The notes under the pieces are model-generated. The model was given only the letters and a program-made list of their open reading frames with translations, made no database searches and was not told the DNA's origin. From the NCBI RefSeq assembly GCF_026241895.1, contig NZ_JAPJIV010000023.1, positions 57,643 through 121,642 of the forward strand: DNA of 64,000 nucleotides. The letters are read 5' to 3'. Source of the DNA: Pseudomonas sp. RIT-562 (GTDB lineage Bacteria; Pseudomonadota; Gammaproteobacteria; Pseudomonadales; Pseudomonadaceae). Shown here in pieces: positions 62,281 through 64,000 of this stretch. How positions within the stretch are numbered: position 1 is the first letter of the stretch; every line of letters starts with the position of its first letter. The position numbers were made by a program, and so were the translations under genes.

Positions 62281-63975
62281 ATGAGCGAAAGCTTTGCGGA
62301 ACTCTTTGAAGAAAGCCTAAAAACCCTGAACCTTCAGGCAGGCTCCATCATCACCGGTGTTATCGTTGATATCGATTACCAAGCTCGCTGGGTAACCGTT
62401 CACGCTGGCCTGAAGTCTGAAGCACTCATCCCGCTTGAGCAGTTCTACAACGACGCTGGCGATCTGACTATCAATGTCGGTGACGAAGTTCACGTTGCTC
62501 TGGACTCGGTAGAAGACGGTTTCGGTGAAACCAAGCTGTCCCGTGAAAAAGCCAAGCGCGCCGAGTGCTGGATCGTTCTGGAAGCAGCCTTCGCAGCTGA
62601 GGAAGTGGTCAAGGGCGTTATCAACGGTAAGGTTAAAGGCGGCTTCACTGTCGACGTTAACGGCATCCGTGCGTTCCTGCCAGGTTCCCTGGTTGACGTC
62701 CGTCCTGTGCGCGATACCACGCACCTGGAAGGCAAAGAGCTGGAATTCAAGGTCATCAAGCTTGACCAGAAACGCAACAACGTTGTCGTTTCCCGTCGTA
62801 GCGTCCTCGAAGCCGAGAACTCCGCTGAGCGTGAAGCTCTGCTGGAATCCCTGCAGGAAGGCCAACAAGTCAAAGGTATCGTCAAGAACCTCACCGATTA
62901 CGGCGCATTCGTCGATCTGGGTGGCGTCGATGGCCTGCTGCACATTACCGACATGGCTTGGAAACGTATCAAGCATCCATCGGAAATCGTCAACGTTGGC
63001 GACGAGATCGATGTCAAGGTTCTGAAATACGATCGCGAACGCAACCGTGTTTCCCTGGGCCTGAAGCAACTGGGCGAAGATCCATGGGTTGCTATCAAAG
63101 CCCGTTACCCAGAAAGCACTCGCGTTACCGCTCGTGTAACCAACCTGACCGACTACGGCTGCTTCGCTGAGCTGGAAGAAGGCGTTGAAGGCCTGGTACA
63201 CGTTTCCGAAATGGACTGGACCAACAAGAACATCCACCCTTCGAAAGTCGTACAAGTCGGCGACGAAGTGGAAGTTATGGTTCTGGACATCGACGAAGAG
63301 CGTCGTCGTATCTCCCTCGGCATCAAACAGTGCAAATCTAACCCATGGGAAGATTTCTCTGGCCAGTTCAACAAGGGCGATAAAATCTCCGGCACCATCA
63401 AGTCGATCACCGATTTCGGTATCTTCATTGGTCTGGACGGTGGCATCGACGGCCTGGTTCACCTGTCCGACATCTCCTGGAACGAAGTTGGCGAAGAAGC
63501 TGTTCGTCGTTTCAAGAAGGGCGACGAGCTGGACACCGTTATCCTGTCGGTTGACCCAGAGCGCGAGCGCATCTCCCTGGGTATCAAGCAACTGGAAAGC
63601 GATCCGTTCTCCGAGTACGTTCAAGAGAACGACAAAGGCGCAATCGTTAAAGGCATCGTGAAAGAAGTTGACGCTAAAGGCGCCATCATCACTCTGGCCG
63701 ACGATATCGAAGCGACTCTGAAAGCCTCCGAAATCAGCCGTGACCGCGTTGAAGACGCGCGCAACGTTCTGAAAGAAGGCGAAGAAGTAGAAGCCAAGAT
63801 CATCAGCGTTGACCGCAAGAGCCGCGTAATCCAGCTCTCCATCAAGTCGAAAGACGTTGAAGAAGAGAAAGAAGCCATCCAAAGCCTGCGCGACAAGCCA
63901 GCTTCGGACGCTCCTGCTGCTGGTCCTACCACTCTGGGCGACCTGTTGCGTGCACAAATGGAAAAACAGAACTAA
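62281..63975 (+). CDS. rpsA: 30S ribosomal protein S1
   Basis: RNA-binding ribosomal protein (564 aa) with six S1/OB repeats, here complete. The start MSESFAELFEESLKTLNLQA fits the family; AGGA precedes it by eight bases. Repeats are visible as GAFVDLGGVDGLLHITDMAW, YGCFAELEEGVEGLVHVSEM and FGIFIGLDGGIDGLVHLSDI (repeats 3 to 5). The carboxy tail is charged (KDVEEEKEAIQSLRDKPASD). It delivers mRNA to the 30S subunit. Codons are biased to the most used Pseudomonas set, as in highly expressed genes. The next gene (usually ihfB) would begin past the window. Confidence 0.98.
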   Translation: MSESFAELFEESLKTLNLQAGSIITGVIVDIDYQARWVTVHAGLKSEALIPLEQFYNDAGDLTINVGDEVHVALDSVEDGFGETKLSREKAKRAECWIVLEAAFAAEEVVKGVINGKVKGGFTVDVNGIRAFLPGSLVDVRPVRDTTHLEGKELEFKVIKLDQKRNNVVVSRRSVLEAENSAEREALLESLQEGQQVKGIVKNLTDYGAFVDLGGVDGLLHITDMAWKRIKHPSEIVNVGDEIDVKVLKYDRERNRVSLGLKQLGEDPWVAIKARYPESTRVTARVTNLTDYGCFAELEEGVEGLVHVSEMDWTNKNIHPSKVVQVGDEVEVMVLDIDEERRRISLGIKQCKSNPWEDFSGQFNKGDKISGTIKSITDFGIFIGLDGGIDGLVHLSDISWNEVGEEAVRRFKKGDELDTVILSVDPERERISLGIKQLESDPFSEYVQENDKGAIVKGIVKEVDAKGAIITLADDIEATLKASEISRDRVEDARNVLKEGEEVEAKIISVDRKSRVIQLSIKSKDVEEEKEAIQSLRDKPASDAPAAGPTTLGDLLRAQMEKQN

Positions 63976-64000
63976 GTTCTGTCAGACCATAGAAAAAGGG

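Overview
This window is a stretch of core chromosome from a fluorescent Pseudomonas (P. fluorescens complex). The evidence is the sucB-lpdG-sucC-sucD order, the serC-pheA-hisC-tyrA/aroA-cmk-rpsA supercluster with a fused TyrA-AroA, the cobO-to-cobS late cobalamin operon, GyrA with the natural Thr83 of Pseudomonas, and many REP/REPIN palindromes typical of that group. No rRNA, tRNA, IS element, prophage or CRISPR array was found. No unambiguous new multi-gene system was found either; the most unexplained DNA is the gene-poor stretch 36585-37553.

Layout. 1-4023: end of the 2-oxoglutarate dehydrogenase genes and succinyl-CoA synthetase, with a strongly structured RNA leader before sucC. 4412-8482: BrnQ branched-chain amino acid carrier, two small membrane proteins, a small lipoprotein and two overlapping hotdog thioesterases. 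8564-13147: HtpG chaperone, pirin, OsmC, exported amidohydrolase. 13216-15646 (minus strand): purM-purN-DUF3108. 16029-22062: DUF2066 protein, AI-2E family permease, Hda, two neighbouring NlpC/P60 lipoproteins, PQQ-type sugar dehydrogenase.

22203-31533: a cobalamin riboswitch followed by ten tightly packed, mostly overlapping genes (cobO, cobB, bluB, cobD, cobC, cobQ, cobU, cobT, an alpha-ribazole phosphatase, cobS). They cover corrin-ring amidation, adenosylation, lower-ligand synthesis and nucleotide-loop assembly. 31685-36584: MarR regulator and MFS transporter that share a palindromic operator, a 40-codon membrane microprotein, a periplasmic glutathione peroxidase, FadL, and two conserved hypotheticals.

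37554-47396: Sel1-like protein, RmuC, a giant SSS-transporter/sensor-kinase hybrid, a TDT transporter whose reading frame runs into an MFS-acyltransferase gene, and a GGDEF diguanylate cyclase. 47770-51407 (minus strand): YciK-like SDR, MupP, UbiG, methylthioadenosine deaminase, divergent from mtnA. 53023-63975: gyrA, serC, pheA, hisC, tyrA-aroA, cmk and rpsA, linking DNA supercoiling, serine/aromatic/histidine synthesis, pyrimidine nucleotide recycling and translation.

Points that need a second look: an apparent one-base deletion that fuses the TDT and MFS-acyltransferase frames; a REPIN that supplies the last ~30 codons of cobB and the ribosome binding site of bluB; a paired MarR operator with a possibly leaderless marR mRNA; and the 970-bp gene-poor stretch carrying a Pho-box-like repeat, clustered DnaA-box-like 9-mers, a nine-codon aromatic leader ORF and a two-tier hairpin. 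All product calls rest on motifs, lengths and gene order read by eye; no database search was run.
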